Shown: positions 17,746-27,520, numbered from the stretch's first letter. The stretch is DNA of 35,323 nucleotides from Gammaproteobacteria bacterium (GCA_002699185.1 PABG01000119.1:1-35323), one strand, 5' to 3'. Numbers and translations: made by a program. The notes: generated by a model from the letters alone, not told the origin.

Positions 17746-20700
17746 ATGATCCGCTACGCCATCGAACATCCCCTGATCATCAATCTGCTGCTGGCGGTGG
17801 TGGTGATCGTCGGCGTGACCTCCTGGCAGGCCATGCCGCAGGAGATGTTTCCGGTGGTGGAGAAGGACATGGTGCGCATCGACACCGTGTTCGAGGGCGC
17901 CTCGCCCGAGGAGGTCGAGCAGCAGGTGACCCTGCCCATCGAGGACGCCTTCGACGGCATGTCCGACATCGAGACCCTGACCTCGACCAGCAACGAGGGC
18001 CTGTCCAACGTCACCATCGAGCTCAAGCCCACGGCCGATGTGGATCAGTTCATGCGCGACGCCCAGACCGCGCTGGACCAGATCGACGACCTGCCCGATG
18101 AGGCCGAGGAACCGGAACTGCGCCGGCTGGAGACGCGTTTTCCCGTCATCAGCATGAGCCTGTACGGCGAGGTGGCGCGCGGCTATCTCTACGACACCGC
18201 CGAGGAGGTCAAGCGGCGCATGCTCAACGTGCCCGGCGTGGCGGCGGTGGGTGTGGCCGGCGACCGCGAATGGGAACTGTGGATCGAGATCGACCCGCAC
18301 GTGCTGGCCGCCTACCGGGTCGCGGTCCCCGACGTGGTGCGCGCCGTGCGCGAGAACCTGCGCGATCTGCCGGGCGGTTCGATCGAGGCCGCCGAGGGCG
18401 ACATCCTGCTGCGCGGCAAGGGTGCCCGGCCGCAGCCGGAGGAGGTGGCGCGGATCGTGGTGCGCGCCAGCCCCAGCGGCGGCCAGCTTACCCTGGGCAT
18501 GCTGGCCGAGGTCGGGCTGCGGCTGGAGAAGCCGCTCACCCTGGGTCGCTTCAACGGCAAGCCCTCGGTCAACCTGACCGTGACCAAGACCGCCGACGCC
18601 TCGACCATCGAGGTCTCCGAGCGCATCCGGGCCCTGGCCGCGCAGCTGGACCGCGAGTTGCCGCCCAGCATCCGCACCGGCCTGTTCAGCGACCTGTCGG
18701 TCTACGTCAAGAACCGCCTGGACACGGTCAAATCCTCCGGCGCCGTGGGCCTGGTGCTGCTGCTGCTGTCGCTGTACCTGTTCCTCAACTTCCGCATCGC
18801 GCTCATCACCGCGCTGGGCATCCCGGTCTCCTTCCTGGTGGCGGTGGCGGCCATCCATTACCTGGGCTTCACCATCAACATGGTGTCGCTGTTCGCCTTC
18901 CTGATCGCCCTGGGCCTGATCGTCGACGACGCCATCATCGTCAACGAGAACATCTACCGCCACATGGAGGAGGGGCGGCCCGCCCGCCAGGCGGCCGAGA
19001 TCGGCGCCCGTGAGGTGTTCTGGCCGGTGATGGCCGCCACCGCCACCACCGTGGCCGCCTTCATCCCCATGTTCGCCATCGGCGGCACCATGGGCGCCTT
19101 CATCCAGGTCATCCCGGTGGTGGTCAGCGCCGCCCTGCTGGGCTCGTTGTGGGAGGCCTTCGGGGTGCTGCCCTCGCATGCCAATGAACTGCTGCGGGTC
19201 AGCGACCGCGGACAGCGCCGTACCCGCATCGACTGGCAGGGCTGGCTCAAACGCTACCTCGGCGTGCTCGACTGGAGCCTGCGCAACCGCTACTTCGTCA
19301 CCCTGTTCGCGCTGCTGACCCTGGTAGTGGCGCTGGCCTATGCGCTCACACGCCTGCCCTACGAGCAGTTCGGCAATGTCGACATCGGCCAGTTCTTCGT
19401 CAATGCCGAGGCCCCCAATACCTACAGCCTGGAGGACTCGGAGCGGCTGGCGCGGGAGATGGAGCGGGTGGTGTTCGAGACCCTCGACGAGCATGAACTG
19501 GACACCCTGCTGACCAATGTCGGCGTGAGCCTGATCGATTTCAACCGCTCGAAAATGGGCAGTCATTACATCCAGCTCATCATCGATCTGAAGAAGCCCC
19601 GGCCGCGCGGCTTCATCGAGCGCTTCGTCAATCCGGTGGTGAATCTCAGCTTCAGCTGGGAGGGTGAGCGTGAACGCCGGACCGAGGCCATCATCAACGA
19701 CATCCGCCAGCGCCTGCAGCGGCTGCCGGGGCTGCAGCGCATGTCCATCCTGCGCCCCCAGGGCGGGCCGGCCGGCGCCGACATCGAGGTCGGGGTGGTG
19801 GGGCGTGATATCGAGCGGCTGCGAATCGAGGCCGGGCGCGTCATGGACTGGCTGCGTCGCCAGCCCGGCGTGTACGACGTGCAGCAGGACCTGGAGACCG
19901 GCAAGCTGGAATACCTGTACCGGCTGAACGCGCGCGGGCGCGAGCTGGGCGTGACCCAGGACCAGCTGGCGCAGGCGGTGCGCACCGGCTATCTCGGCCA
20001 GGAGGTGGTACAGGTCACCCACCGCGAGGCGCGCATCCCGGCACGGGTCATCTACACCGAGCCGGTGCGCGAGCAGGCGCAGCTGGAGGCGCTGCCGGTG
20101 GTGCTGACCGACGGCCGGCTGGTCTACCTGGGCGATGTGGCCAGCCTGGAACTGGACCGGGGGCTCAGCACCATCCATCGCCGTGACGGTCAGCGCCTGG
20201 CCACCATCACCGCCGAGGTCGACAGCCGGATCAACACCTCACTGGAGGTGGCCGACGGTCTGCGCGCGGCCTTCCCGGAACTGGACCGTGCCGACGGTGA
20301 CTACCGGCTGCTGTTCCTGGGCGAGAAGAAGGAAGCGGCCGATTCCATGGCCGATGCCCGGCGGGCATTGATCATCTCGCTGTTCATCATCTTTCTGATC
20401 CTGGCGGCGCTGTTCAATTCCATCCTGGATCCGCTGGTGGTCATGTTCGCCATCCCCTTCGGCCTGGTCGGTGTGGTGTTCGGCCATGCCCTGTTCGACT
20501 ACAACCTGCAGTTCCTCTCGGTGATCGGCTTCCTGGCCCTGACCGGCATCGTGGTCAACGACTCCCTGATCCTGGTGGATTTCGCCAAGAAGCGCCGGGC
20601 GGCCGGGCTGGACCGCATCCAGGCCCTGATCGAGGCGGGCCGGGTGCGCATCCGGCCGATCCTGCTCACCAGCGTGACCACCTTCCTGGGGATCTCGCCG

Positions 20701-20874
20701 TTGATCTTCTTTGCCAGCGGCCAGACCGCCTTTCTCTCGCCCATGGCGGTGAGCCTGGGATTCGGGTTAATGTTTGCCACGGCGCTGATCCTGGTCGGGG
20801 TGCCCTGTTTCTATCTCATCGCCGATGATCTGCGCGCCAGGGTCAGGGGCCGATGGCTGCCGGCGAAGGCTTGA
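17746..20874 (+). CDS. RND efflux permease (AcrB/HAE1 family)
   Basis: 1042 aa, MIRYAIEHPLIINLLLAVVVIVG, LIVDDAIIVNENIYRHME, GIVVNDSLILVDFAKKRR. Confidence 0.95.
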   Translation: MIRYAIEHPLIINLLLAVVVIVGVTSWQAMPQEMFPVVEKDMVRIDTVFEGASPEEVEQQVTLPIEDAFDGMSDIETLTSTSNEGLSNVTIELKPTADVDQFMRDAQTALDQIDDLPDEAEEPELRRLETRFPVISMSLYGEVARGYLYDTAEEVKRRMLNVPGVAAVGVAGDREWELWIEIDPHVLAAYRVAVPDVVRAVRENLRDLPGGSIEAAEGDILLRGKGARPQPEEVARIVVRASPSGGQLTLGMLAEVGLRLEKPLTLGRFNGKPSVNLTVTKTADASTIEVSERIRALAAQLDRELPPSIRTGLFSDLSVYVKNRLDTVKSSGAVGLVLLLLSLYLFLNFRIALITALGIPVSFLVAVAAIHYLGFTINMVSLFAFLIALGLIVDDAIIVNENIYRHMEEGRPARQAAEIGAREVFWPVMAATATTVAAFIPMFAIGGTMGAFIQVIPVVVSAALLGSLWEAFGVLPSHANELLRVSDRGQRRTRIDWQGWLKRYLGVLDWSLRNRYFVTLFALLTLVVALAYALTRLPYEQFGNVDIGQFFVNAEAPNTYSLEDSERLAREMERVVFETLDEHELDTLLTNVGVSLIDFNRSKMGSHYIQLIIDLKKPRPRGFIERFVNPVVNLSFSWEGERERRTEAIINDIRQRLQRLPGLQRMSILRPQGGPAGADIEVGVVGRDIERLRIEAGRVMDWLRRQPGVYDVQQDLETGKLEYLYRLNARGRELGVTQDQLAQAVRTGYLGQEVVQVTHREARIPARVIYTEPVREQAQLEALPVVLTDGRLVYLGDVASLELDRGLSTIHRRDGQRLATITAEVDSRINTSLEVADGLRAAFPELDRADGDYRLLFLGEKKEAADSMADARRALIISLFIIFLILAALFNSILDPLVVMFAIPFGLVGVVFGHALFDYNLQFLSVIGFLALTGIVVNDSLILVDFAKKRRAAGLDRIQALIEAGRVRIRPILLTSVTTFLGISPLIFFASGQTAFLSPMAVSLGFGLMFATALILVGVPCFYLIADDLRARVRGRWLPAKA

Positions 20875-20882
20875 ATATCACC

Positions 20883-20975
20883 GTCATTGTGAGGAACGAA
20901 GTGACGCGGCAATCTCCAACCAGTTGATCCAGCAGTACGAGATTGCCACGGCGCTATCGCGCCTCGCAATGACGG
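20883..20975. repeat. GTCATTGCGAGGAACGAAGTGACGCGGCAATCTC-type palindromic repeat
   Basis: GTCATTGTGAGGAACGAAGTGACGCGGCAATCTCC...GAGATTGCCACGGCGCTATCGCGCCTCGCAATGACGG. Confidence 0.9.
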
Positions 20976-20994
20976 AATCTTCCAACTTGGTAAC

Positions 20995-21077
20995 GTAGGA
21001 TGGGTGAAGGCGCCTGTGCGCCGTAACCCATCGCGGCTCGGGCAATGATGGGTTGCGCTGCGCTCCACCCATCCTAC
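20995..21077. repeat. GTAGG...CCTAC palindrome, ATGGG subfamily (inverted orientation)
   Basis: GTAGGATGGGTGAAGGCGCCTGTGCGCCGTAACCCATC...GATGGGTTGCGCTGCGCTCCACCCATCCTAC. Confidence 0.9.
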
Positions 21078-21099
21078 GGTCTGATAACAAGGAGTATGC

Positions 21100-22113
21100 T
21101 TGGACCAGCGCCTGGAACAACTCAAACAATGGCTTGCCGACATCGGCCAGCCCTTCGACGCCATCGAGCCGGCCTCGGCCGATGCCAGCTTCCGGCGCTA
21201 TTTCCGCCTGACCGACGGCGAGTCCACCCGCATCGTCATGGACGCCCCGCCGGAGAAGGAGGACAGCGGGCCCTTTGTCGGCATTGCGGCCCGACTGCAG
21301 GAGACCGGCGTCAACGTGCCCGAGGTGCTGGCGCAGGACCTGGCCCAGGGCTACGTGCTGCTGAGCGACCTGGGCCATACCCTGTATCTCGACGCCCTCG
21401 ATGAGGACACCGTAGAGGGGTTGTACCGCGACGCCCTCGGTGCCCTGGTGGCCATGCAGGCCGGCGCCGACACGAAGGGGCTGCCGCCTTACGATACCGA
21501 GTTGCTGGAGCGGGAGATGCGCCTTTTCACCGACTGGCTGGTGCAGCGCCAACTCGGTCTGGAACTGACCGCGGCCGAACGCGGCCTGCTGGAGACGGCC
21601 TTCGCCGGCCTGATCGACAATGCGCTGCAACAGCCGCAGGTGTTCGTGCACCGGGACTATCATTCCCGCAACCTGATGCTGCTGCCCACCCACAACCCGG
21701 GCATCATCGATTTCCAGGATGCCGTGCGCGGCCCGTTGACCTACGACCTGGTCTCGCTGCTGCGCGACTGCTACATCGCCTGGCCGCGCGAGCGGGTCAA
21801 CGCCTGGGCGCTGGGCTATCGGGAACTGGCTATTTGCTCCGGCGTGCTGGCCCCGGAAACCGCCACCGAGCAGGATTTCCTGCGCTGGTTCGACTGGATG
21901 GGCGTGCAGCGTCACCTCAAGGCCGCCGGGATCTTCGCCCGGCTCAATCTGCGTGACCGCAAGCCCGGTTATCTCAAGGACATCCCCCGCACCCTGGGCT
22001 ACATCGTCGAGGTGGCGCCCGACTACGCCGAACTGCGGCCACTGGGCGAGTTCATCCGCGAGCGGATATTGCCGGGGTTGGGTGGTATTTCAGCCACGGA
22101 TGGACGCGAATGA
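21100..22113 (+). CDS. amgK: Aminoglycoside phosphotransferase-like anomeric sugar kinase AmgK
   Basis: ASADASFRRYFRL, FVHRDYHSRNLMLL, IIDFQDAVRGPLTYDLVSLLRDCY; TTG start with AAGGAG RBS; followed by murU. Confidence 0.88.
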   Translation: MDQRLEQLKQWLADIGQPFDAIEPASADASFRRYFRLTDGESTRIVMDAPPEKEDSGPFVGIAARLQETGVNVPEVLAQDLAQGYVLLSDLGHTLYLDALDEDTVEGLYRDALGALVAMQAGADTKGLPPYDTELLEREMRLFTDWLVQRQLGLELTAAERGLLETAFAGLIDNALQQPQVFVHRDYHSRNLMLLPTHNPGIIDFQDAVRGPLTYDLVSLLRDCYIAWPRERVNAWALGYRELAICSGVLAPETATEQDFLRWFDWMGVQRHLKAAGIFARLNLRDRKPGYLKDIPRTLGYIVEVAPDYAELRPLGEFIRERILPGLGGISATDGRE

Positions 22114-22309
22114 CAAACGTGTCATCGCAGGCCGGAACAAGGGCCGCAAGGCCCGTTTCCGGCATAACCCGGGTTTGCCGGGAACGCTGCGCTCATCCCG
22201 ACCTACGAAGCGTTGTCCGGAGTTGAATTATCTGCGTGCATTCGGGTTCATTTGCGGTTCATACAATTCATTGGCTGATTCATGTCCATCCGTGGCTGGA
22301 ATACCACTT
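22083..22309. repeat. Inverted repeat GGTATTYCAGCCACGGATGGAC enclosing a GGCCGGAA...CCTAC palindrome (22127-22206)
   Basis: GGTATTTCAGCCACGGATGGAC (22083-) vs GTCCATCCGTGGCTGGAATACC (to 22309), one mismatch; core GGCCGGAACAAGGGCCGCAAGGCCC...GGGAACGCTGCGCTCATCCCGACCTAC. Confidence 0.85.
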
Positions 22310-22342
22310 AACCTTTGTCTCGCCCACACTTTTTGTGCTTAA

Positions 22343-23035
<693 letters not shown>

Positions 23036-23036
23036 C

Positions 23037-24470
23037 ATGGGCCAGGAGATCCAGCAGTACCACTTCACCACGGCCGACTTCGACAGCTTCCGCACCCGCA
23101 TGCAGGACGAGACCCGGCAGCTTGCCCAGTGGTTCCGCGACGGGGCCTTCTCCACCCGCGACCGGGTGATCGGACTGGAACTGGAGGCCTGGTTGATCGA
23201 CCGTGAGGCGCGACCGGCGCCCATCAACACCGAATACCTGCGCCGGCTTGACGACCCCATGGCCGTGCCGGAACTGGCCCGTTTCAACATCGAGCTCAAT
23301 GTGCATCCCCAGCCTCTGAGCGGGCACGCCCTGTCGACACTGCATGCCGATCTGCAACGTACCTGGGAACATTGCTACCGCGTCGCTGACGACTTCGACG
23401 CCCGGCTGCTGATGACCGGTATCCTGCCCACACTCGAGGACAGCCACCTGGTCATGGCCAACATGTCGGAGATGAAACGTTACCGGGCGCTGAACGAACA
23501 GGTGCTGCTGCAGCGTCAGGGACGGCCGCTGCGGCTGGATATCCGCGGCCACGAAACCCTGCGCACCCAGCACCGGGACGTGATGCTGGAATCCGCCTCG
23601 ACCTCCTTTCAGCTGCATCTGAAGGTCAATCTGGACCGCGCTGCGCACTACTACAACCTGGCGCAGATGCTGTCGGCGCCGCTGGTGGCGGTGGCGGCCA
23701 ACTCGCCCTACCTGTTCGGGCGCGATCTGTGGGACGAGACCCGCATCCCGGTGTTCGAGCAGTCGGTCGAGGTCGGCGGGCACGCCGGCGCCGCGCACGG
23801 CCCGGTGCACCGGGTCAGCTTCGGTACCGGTTATGTGCATGACTCGCTGTTCGAGACCTTCCAGGAGAACTGCGATCACTTCCCCGTGCTGCTGCCGATT
23901 GAATACGAGGCGCCGCCGGAGCAGCTGGCGCATCTGCGCCTGCACAACGGCACCATCTGGCGCTGGAACCGGCCGCTGATCGGGTTTGACGACGACGGCA
24001 CGCCGCACCTGCGCATCGAGCACCGGGTGATACCGGCCGGGCCGACCCTGGCCGACGGCATCGCCAATGCCGCCTTCTTCTATGGCCTGATCTTCGAGCT
24101 GGGCGAACGCGACGAGGTGCTGGAGTGGCGGCTGCCCTTTGCCACGGCGCGCGACAATTTCTACGCCGCCGCGCGCCACGGCCTGGAGTCCCAGGTCACC
24201 TGGTTCGACGGTAAGCGGGTACGCATGCAGGCCCTGCTGGTCGACAAGCTGCTGCCGCTGGCACGCCGTGGGCTGGAGCGGTTGGAACTGGATGGCGGTG
24301 ACATCGAGCGCTACACCGGGATCATCAGGCAGCGCCTGCGCAACGGCTGCAACGGCGCCGCCTGGCAGCGCGCCTGGGTCGCCCGGCATGGCCGGGACTG
24401 GCAGGGGCTTACCGAGGCCTGCCTGGAGCGTCAGCGCACCGACGTGCCGGTGCATGAGTGGGATATCTGA
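23037..24470 (+). CDS. Glutamate-cysteine ligase (GCS2)-family carboxylate-amine ligase
   Basis: IGLELEAWLID, FNIELNVHPQPL, MANMSEMKRYRALNEQVLLQRQG, ASTSFQLHLKVN. Confidence 0.75.
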   Translation: MGQEIQQYHFTTADFDSFRTRMQDETRQLAQWFRDGAFSTRDRVIGLELEAWLIDREARPAPINTEYLRRLDDPMAVPELARFNIELNVHPQPLSGHALSTLHADLQRTWEHCYRVADDFDARLLMTGILPTLEDSHLVMANMSEMKRYRALNEQVLLQRQGRPLRLDIRGHETLRTQHRDVMLESASTSFQLHLKVNLDRAAHYYNLAQMLSAPLVAVAANSPYLFGRDLWDETRIPVFEQSVEVGGHAGAAHGPVHRVSFGTGYVHDSLFETFQENCDHFPVLLPIEYEAPPEQLAHLRLHNGTIWRWNRPLIGFDDDGTPHLRIEHRVIPAGPTLADGIANAAFFYGLIFELGERDEVLEWRLPFATARDNFYAAARHGLESQVTWFDGKRVRMQALLVDKLLPLARRGLERLELDGGDIERYTGIIRQRLRNGCNGAAWQRAWVARHGRDWQGLTEACLERQRTDVPVHEWDI

Positions 24471-24476
24471 ACGGCT

Positions 24477-25499
24477 ATGCTCAATCTCATCGACGCTATC
24501 CCCGACGGCCTGCTCAGCGCCGAGGCCACCGAACTGGAGGCGCTGCTTGGCGGCCCGACCCTGCTGCACCTGCCGGGACGGCAGGAGGCGCCGCTGTTCG
24601 TCTCGGTGCTGCTGCACGGCAACGAGGACACGGGTTTCTATGCCATTCGCAAGCTGCTGAACAACTATCAGGGCCGGGAACTGCCGCGGGCCCTGTCGAT
24701 CTTCTTCGGCAATGTCGCTGCCGCCGCTCAGGGCCGGCGGCGGCTGGACGGTCAGCCCGACTACAATCGGGTCTGGCCCGGCACCGAGCAGCCGGACTGC
24801 CCCGAGCAGGCCATGCTGCGCGAGGTGGTTGCCGAAATGGAACGGCGCGGCCTGTTCGCGGCCATCGACGTGCACAACAATACCGGCCTGAATCCGCATT
24901 ACGCCTGCGTCAACCGCATCGATCACCGCTACTTCCACCTGGCGACGCTGTTCTCGCGCACCCTGGTCTACTTCACCCGCCCGCGCGGCGTGGCCTCGCT
25001 GGCCTTCGCGCCCCTGTGCCCGTCAGTGACAGTGGAATGCGGGCGTCCGGGTCAGGCCCATGGCGTGGATCACGCCATGGAGTTCATCGAGGCGGCGCTG
25101 CACCTGTCGGAGATTCCGGTGCATCCGGTCGCCCCGCACGACATCGATCTGTTCCATACCGTGGTCACGGTCAAGGTGCCGGAAGGGATCGACTTCGGGT
25201 TCGGGCGCCCGGGTGCCGCCCTGGATTTCCTGCCCGATATCGATCATCTGAACTTCCGCGAACTGTCCGAAGGCACCGAGCTGGCGCGGGTGAATGCCGT
25301 CGACGGTGAACTGCTGGAAGCGCGTGACGAGCGCGGTCGCAACGTATGGAGAGACTATTTCTACATCGAGGACGACCGGCTGCGGCTGAGGCGTGCGGTC
25401 ATGCCCTCCATGTTCACTCTGGATGAGCGCATCGTGCGTCAGGACTGCCTGTGCTACCTGATGGAGCGCTACGAGCTGGTGCCACCGGAGCGGGACTGA
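24477..25499 (+). CDS. M14-family metallopeptidase / succinylglutamate desuccinylase-aspartoacylase-like
   Basis: LLHGNEDTGF zinc motif, AAIDVHNNTGLNPHYAC; AstE/AspA-like architecture. Confidence 0.78.
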   Translation: MLNLIDAIPDGLLSAEATELEALLGGPTLLHLPGRQEAPLFVSVLLHGNEDTGFYAIRKLLNNYQGRELPRALSIFFGNVAAAAQGRRRLDGQPDYNRVWPGTEQPDCPEQAMLREVVAEMERRGLFAAIDVHNNTGLNPHYACVNRIDHRYFHLATLFSRTLVYFTRPRGVASLAFAPLCPSVTVECGRPGQAHGVDHAMEFIEAALHLSEIPVHPVAPHDIDLFHTVVTVKVPEGIDFGFGRPGAALDFLPDIDHLNFRELSEGTELARVNAVDGELLEARDERGRNVWRDYFYIEDDRLRLRRAVMPSMFTLDERIVRQDCLCYLMERYELVPPERD

Positions 25500-25516
25500 A
25501 AACCCGCCTGCACGCG

Positions 25517-26587
25517 ATGCGACTGCTGACCGCCATCACGCCCCACGGCTACGGCCACGCCGCCCAGGCGCTGGCCGTGCTCGAGGCCCTGTGTGCGCGC
25601 CGGCCGGAGATCGAACTGCATATCGCCACCACCGTGCCCGAAGCCTTTCTGCGCAGCCGTCTCGCGCATCCCTTTCGCTATCATGCCCGCGCCACCGACT
25701 TCGGTCTGAAGATGTCTTCGGCGCTGGAAATCGACCTGGAGGCCAGTGCGCAGGCCTATGCCTCGCAGCTGCGGTTGTGGGACTCGTTGCTCGAGGCCGA
25801 GACCCGCTTCCTCGATGCGCTTGCGCCGGATCTGCTGCTGGCGGATGTGCCCTACCTGCCGCTGGCGGCGGCGCAGCGCCTGGGTATGTCTGCGGCGGCC
25901 CTGTGTTCGCTCAACTGGGCCGATATCTACACGCACTATTTCCCTGACCGGCCGGAAGCGGCGCAGGTGCGGGAGCGGCTGCTGGATGCCTACAACAGCG
26001 CCCGGGTGTTTCTGGCACCGGAGCCGCACATGCCCATGCCCGGGTTGAACAACCTTCAATCGGTCGGGGTGCTGGCGCGCACGGGCAGAAACCGCCGCGC
26101 AGCGATCAATGCAAAGCTCGGCCTCACGCCTGAAGATCGGCTGGTGCTGATCGCGCTGGGCGGGGTGCAGGGGCGACTGCCCATGGAGCGGTGGCCGCAG
26201 CGCCCCGGGCTGCACTGGCTGGTTCAGCAGGGCTGGGAAGTGGATCGCCCCGACTGCCATGCCATCGAGTCGCTGCAGATGCCGTTCACGGACATTCTCA
26301 CCAGCTGTGACGCCCTGCTGGGCAAGATCGGCTACGGCACCGTGGCCGAATGCGCGGTCAATGCCACCCCCCTGCTCTACATTCCCCGTGCCGACTGGCC
26401 GGAGGAGCCGTATCTGGCCGACTGGCTGGAACGCCACGGCGCCATAGCGCGGCTGCATGCCGAGCAGGTGGAGACAGGGGATTTCGGCCGGATTCTGGAG
26501 GTGCTCCTGGGCCAGCCGCTGCCGTCACCGCCGGCGCCGACAGGGGCGGAGGCGGCGGTGGATATCTTACTCCGGGCATTCATTTGA
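25517..26587 (+). CDS. Glycosyltransferase family 28/MurG-like protein
   Basis: MRLLTAITPHGYGHAAQALAVLEAL N-terminus, LIALGGVQG, CDALLGKIGYGTVAECAVNATPLLYIPR sugar-nucleotide-binding-like C-terminus. Confidence 0.65.
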   Translation: MRLLTAITPHGYGHAAQALAVLEALCARRPEIELHIATTVPEAFLRSRLAHPFRYHARATDFGLKMSSALEIDLEASAQAYASQLRLWDSLLEAETRFLDALAPDLLLADVPYLPLAAAQRLGMSAAALCSLNWADIYTHYFPDRPEAAQVRERLLDAYNSARVFLAPEPHMPMPGLNNLQSVGVLARTGRNRRAAINAKLGLTPEDRLVLIALGGVQGRLPMERWPQRPGLHWLVQQGWEVDRPDCHAIESLQMPFTDILTSCDALLGKIGYGTVAECAVNATPLLYIPRADWPEEPYLADWLERHGAIARLHAEQVETGDFGRILEVLLGQPLPSPPAPTGAEAAVDILLRAFI

Positions 26588-26705
26588 TGATCAGGGAATG
26601 AAAGTCCGTGACCTGTTTCTTCGCCTTCCTGGCGGCCTTCTTTTCCTTGAGAGTCAGCAGGGCAGGTTTTTTCGCCTCCCTGCCGGGGCGTTGAATTCTG
26701 GACAT
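26580..26705 (-). CDS. Lys-rich small protein (41 aa), not in ORF track
   Basis: MSRIQRPGREAKKPALLTLKEKKAARKAKKQVTDFHSLIIK* read on the minus strand; lies just downstream of the DsrC-like gene. Confidence 0.5.
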   Translation of the reverse strand: MSRIQRPGREAKKPALLTLKEKKAARKAKKQVTDFHSLIIK

Positions 26706-26747
26706 GGTGTCGCTGCCTGGTTGATGTGGTGAGATAGTGGCCGGTGT

Positions 26748-27119
26748 TCAGTAGCGGGTGCCGAACGAGAGGTCGGTGGCGTAGGCCGGGGTGCGCAGGT
26801 TGGCGTACCGGCTGCCCTGGGTGATCGGGCCTTCGCGGAACAGCTGGTACAGATACTGGTTGCCGCCCTGAGTCGCAAAATTCTCGTTGAGCGCGTCTGC
26901 CGTGGTTCGTGCGCTGCGTGGCAGGCCATGTTTCATATAGTATCTGCGAAGGAATACGATGACCGCCCAATGCGCGTCGGTCAATGTGAGATTTTCGCCG
27001 TCCGCCAGTGCCTGGGCCTTGGCGCGGTTCCAGCGCTGGCTGTTAAGCTCCGTGGTCCGGTCATGGGCATCGCTGCTGGAGGTTTCGGTCTGGTGCAGGT
27101 CGATCTGGTGCTGATTCAT
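26748..27119 (-). CDS. DsrC/TusE-family protein lacking cysteines (RspA-like)
   Basis: LTDAHWAVIVFLRRYYMKHGLPRSARTTADALNENFATQGGNQYLYQLFREGPITQGSRYANLRTPAY; family signature, but Ser and Tyr-Ala where DsrC has Cys; no Cys in the protein. Confidence 0.85.
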   Translation of the reverse strand: MNQHQIDLHQTETSSSDAHDRTTELNSQRWNRAKAQALADGENLTLTDAHWAVIVFLRRYYMKHGLPRSARTTADALNENFATQGGNQYLYQLFREGPITQGSRYANLRTPAYATDLSFGTRY

Positions 27120-27227
27120 CTGTGCTGGGCCTTGTTGGATATCCGGTGAGTGTCGCGCGGCGCGGGAGGCGCCATCAACTGCCGAAATCGGCGGTTGGGT
27201 TGTCGAGAGTGTCCTGGTGATTGTCCG

Positions 27228-27395
27228 CTATCGGCGTTCGACCGGAATGTGGTGTTGGGGCTGACGGGTGAGGTCGTTGCTGAAGTCGAAGTGGCGGCCG
27301 GCATTGCCCTCGACGACACATAGGCGGAACTTCAGCGTCGTGATGTCGAAGGCGATGCTCGGGGTTTTCGTGTTGATGATGTGCGTACCGTTCAT
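27228..27395 (-). CDS. Hypothetical small protein (55 aa)
   Basis: MNGTHIINTKTPSIAFDITTLKFRLCVVEGNAGRHFDFSNDLTRQPQHHIPVERR; GGAGGG upstream of ATG. Confidence 0.4.
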   Translation of the reverse strand: MNGTHIINTKTPSIAFDITTLKFRLCVVEGNAGRHFDFSNDLTRQPQHHIPVERR

Positions 27396-27520
27396 GCGGG
27401 GCACCCTCCCTGGGTATGGCCTCAACATCCGTGAACAGGGAGGCCGGTCTGTCGCTGACTCATTGTCAGTCAGGTAGAACCAACATACGCTGTTCCGGCT
27501 GAATAGCCAGCGGTATATTT

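Noticed and set aside
17644-20178. 844-aa minus-strand ORF opposite the RND permease
   Set aside because: His/Gln/Asp-rich antisense composition typical of shadow ORFs; plus strand is a full RND permease.
27116-27319. 67-aa minus-strand ORF beside the DsrC-like gene
   Set aside because: Ser/Thr/Pro-rich with no family resemblance and overlaps the better-supported 55-aa ORF in another frame.
27461-27480. CTGAC-TCATT-GTCAG near the small minus-strand genes as an FNR/CRP site
   Set aside because: Spacer is N5, which breaks the N4 geometry of CRP/FNR-family sites; overlapping GTCAGTCAG direct repeat explains the match.
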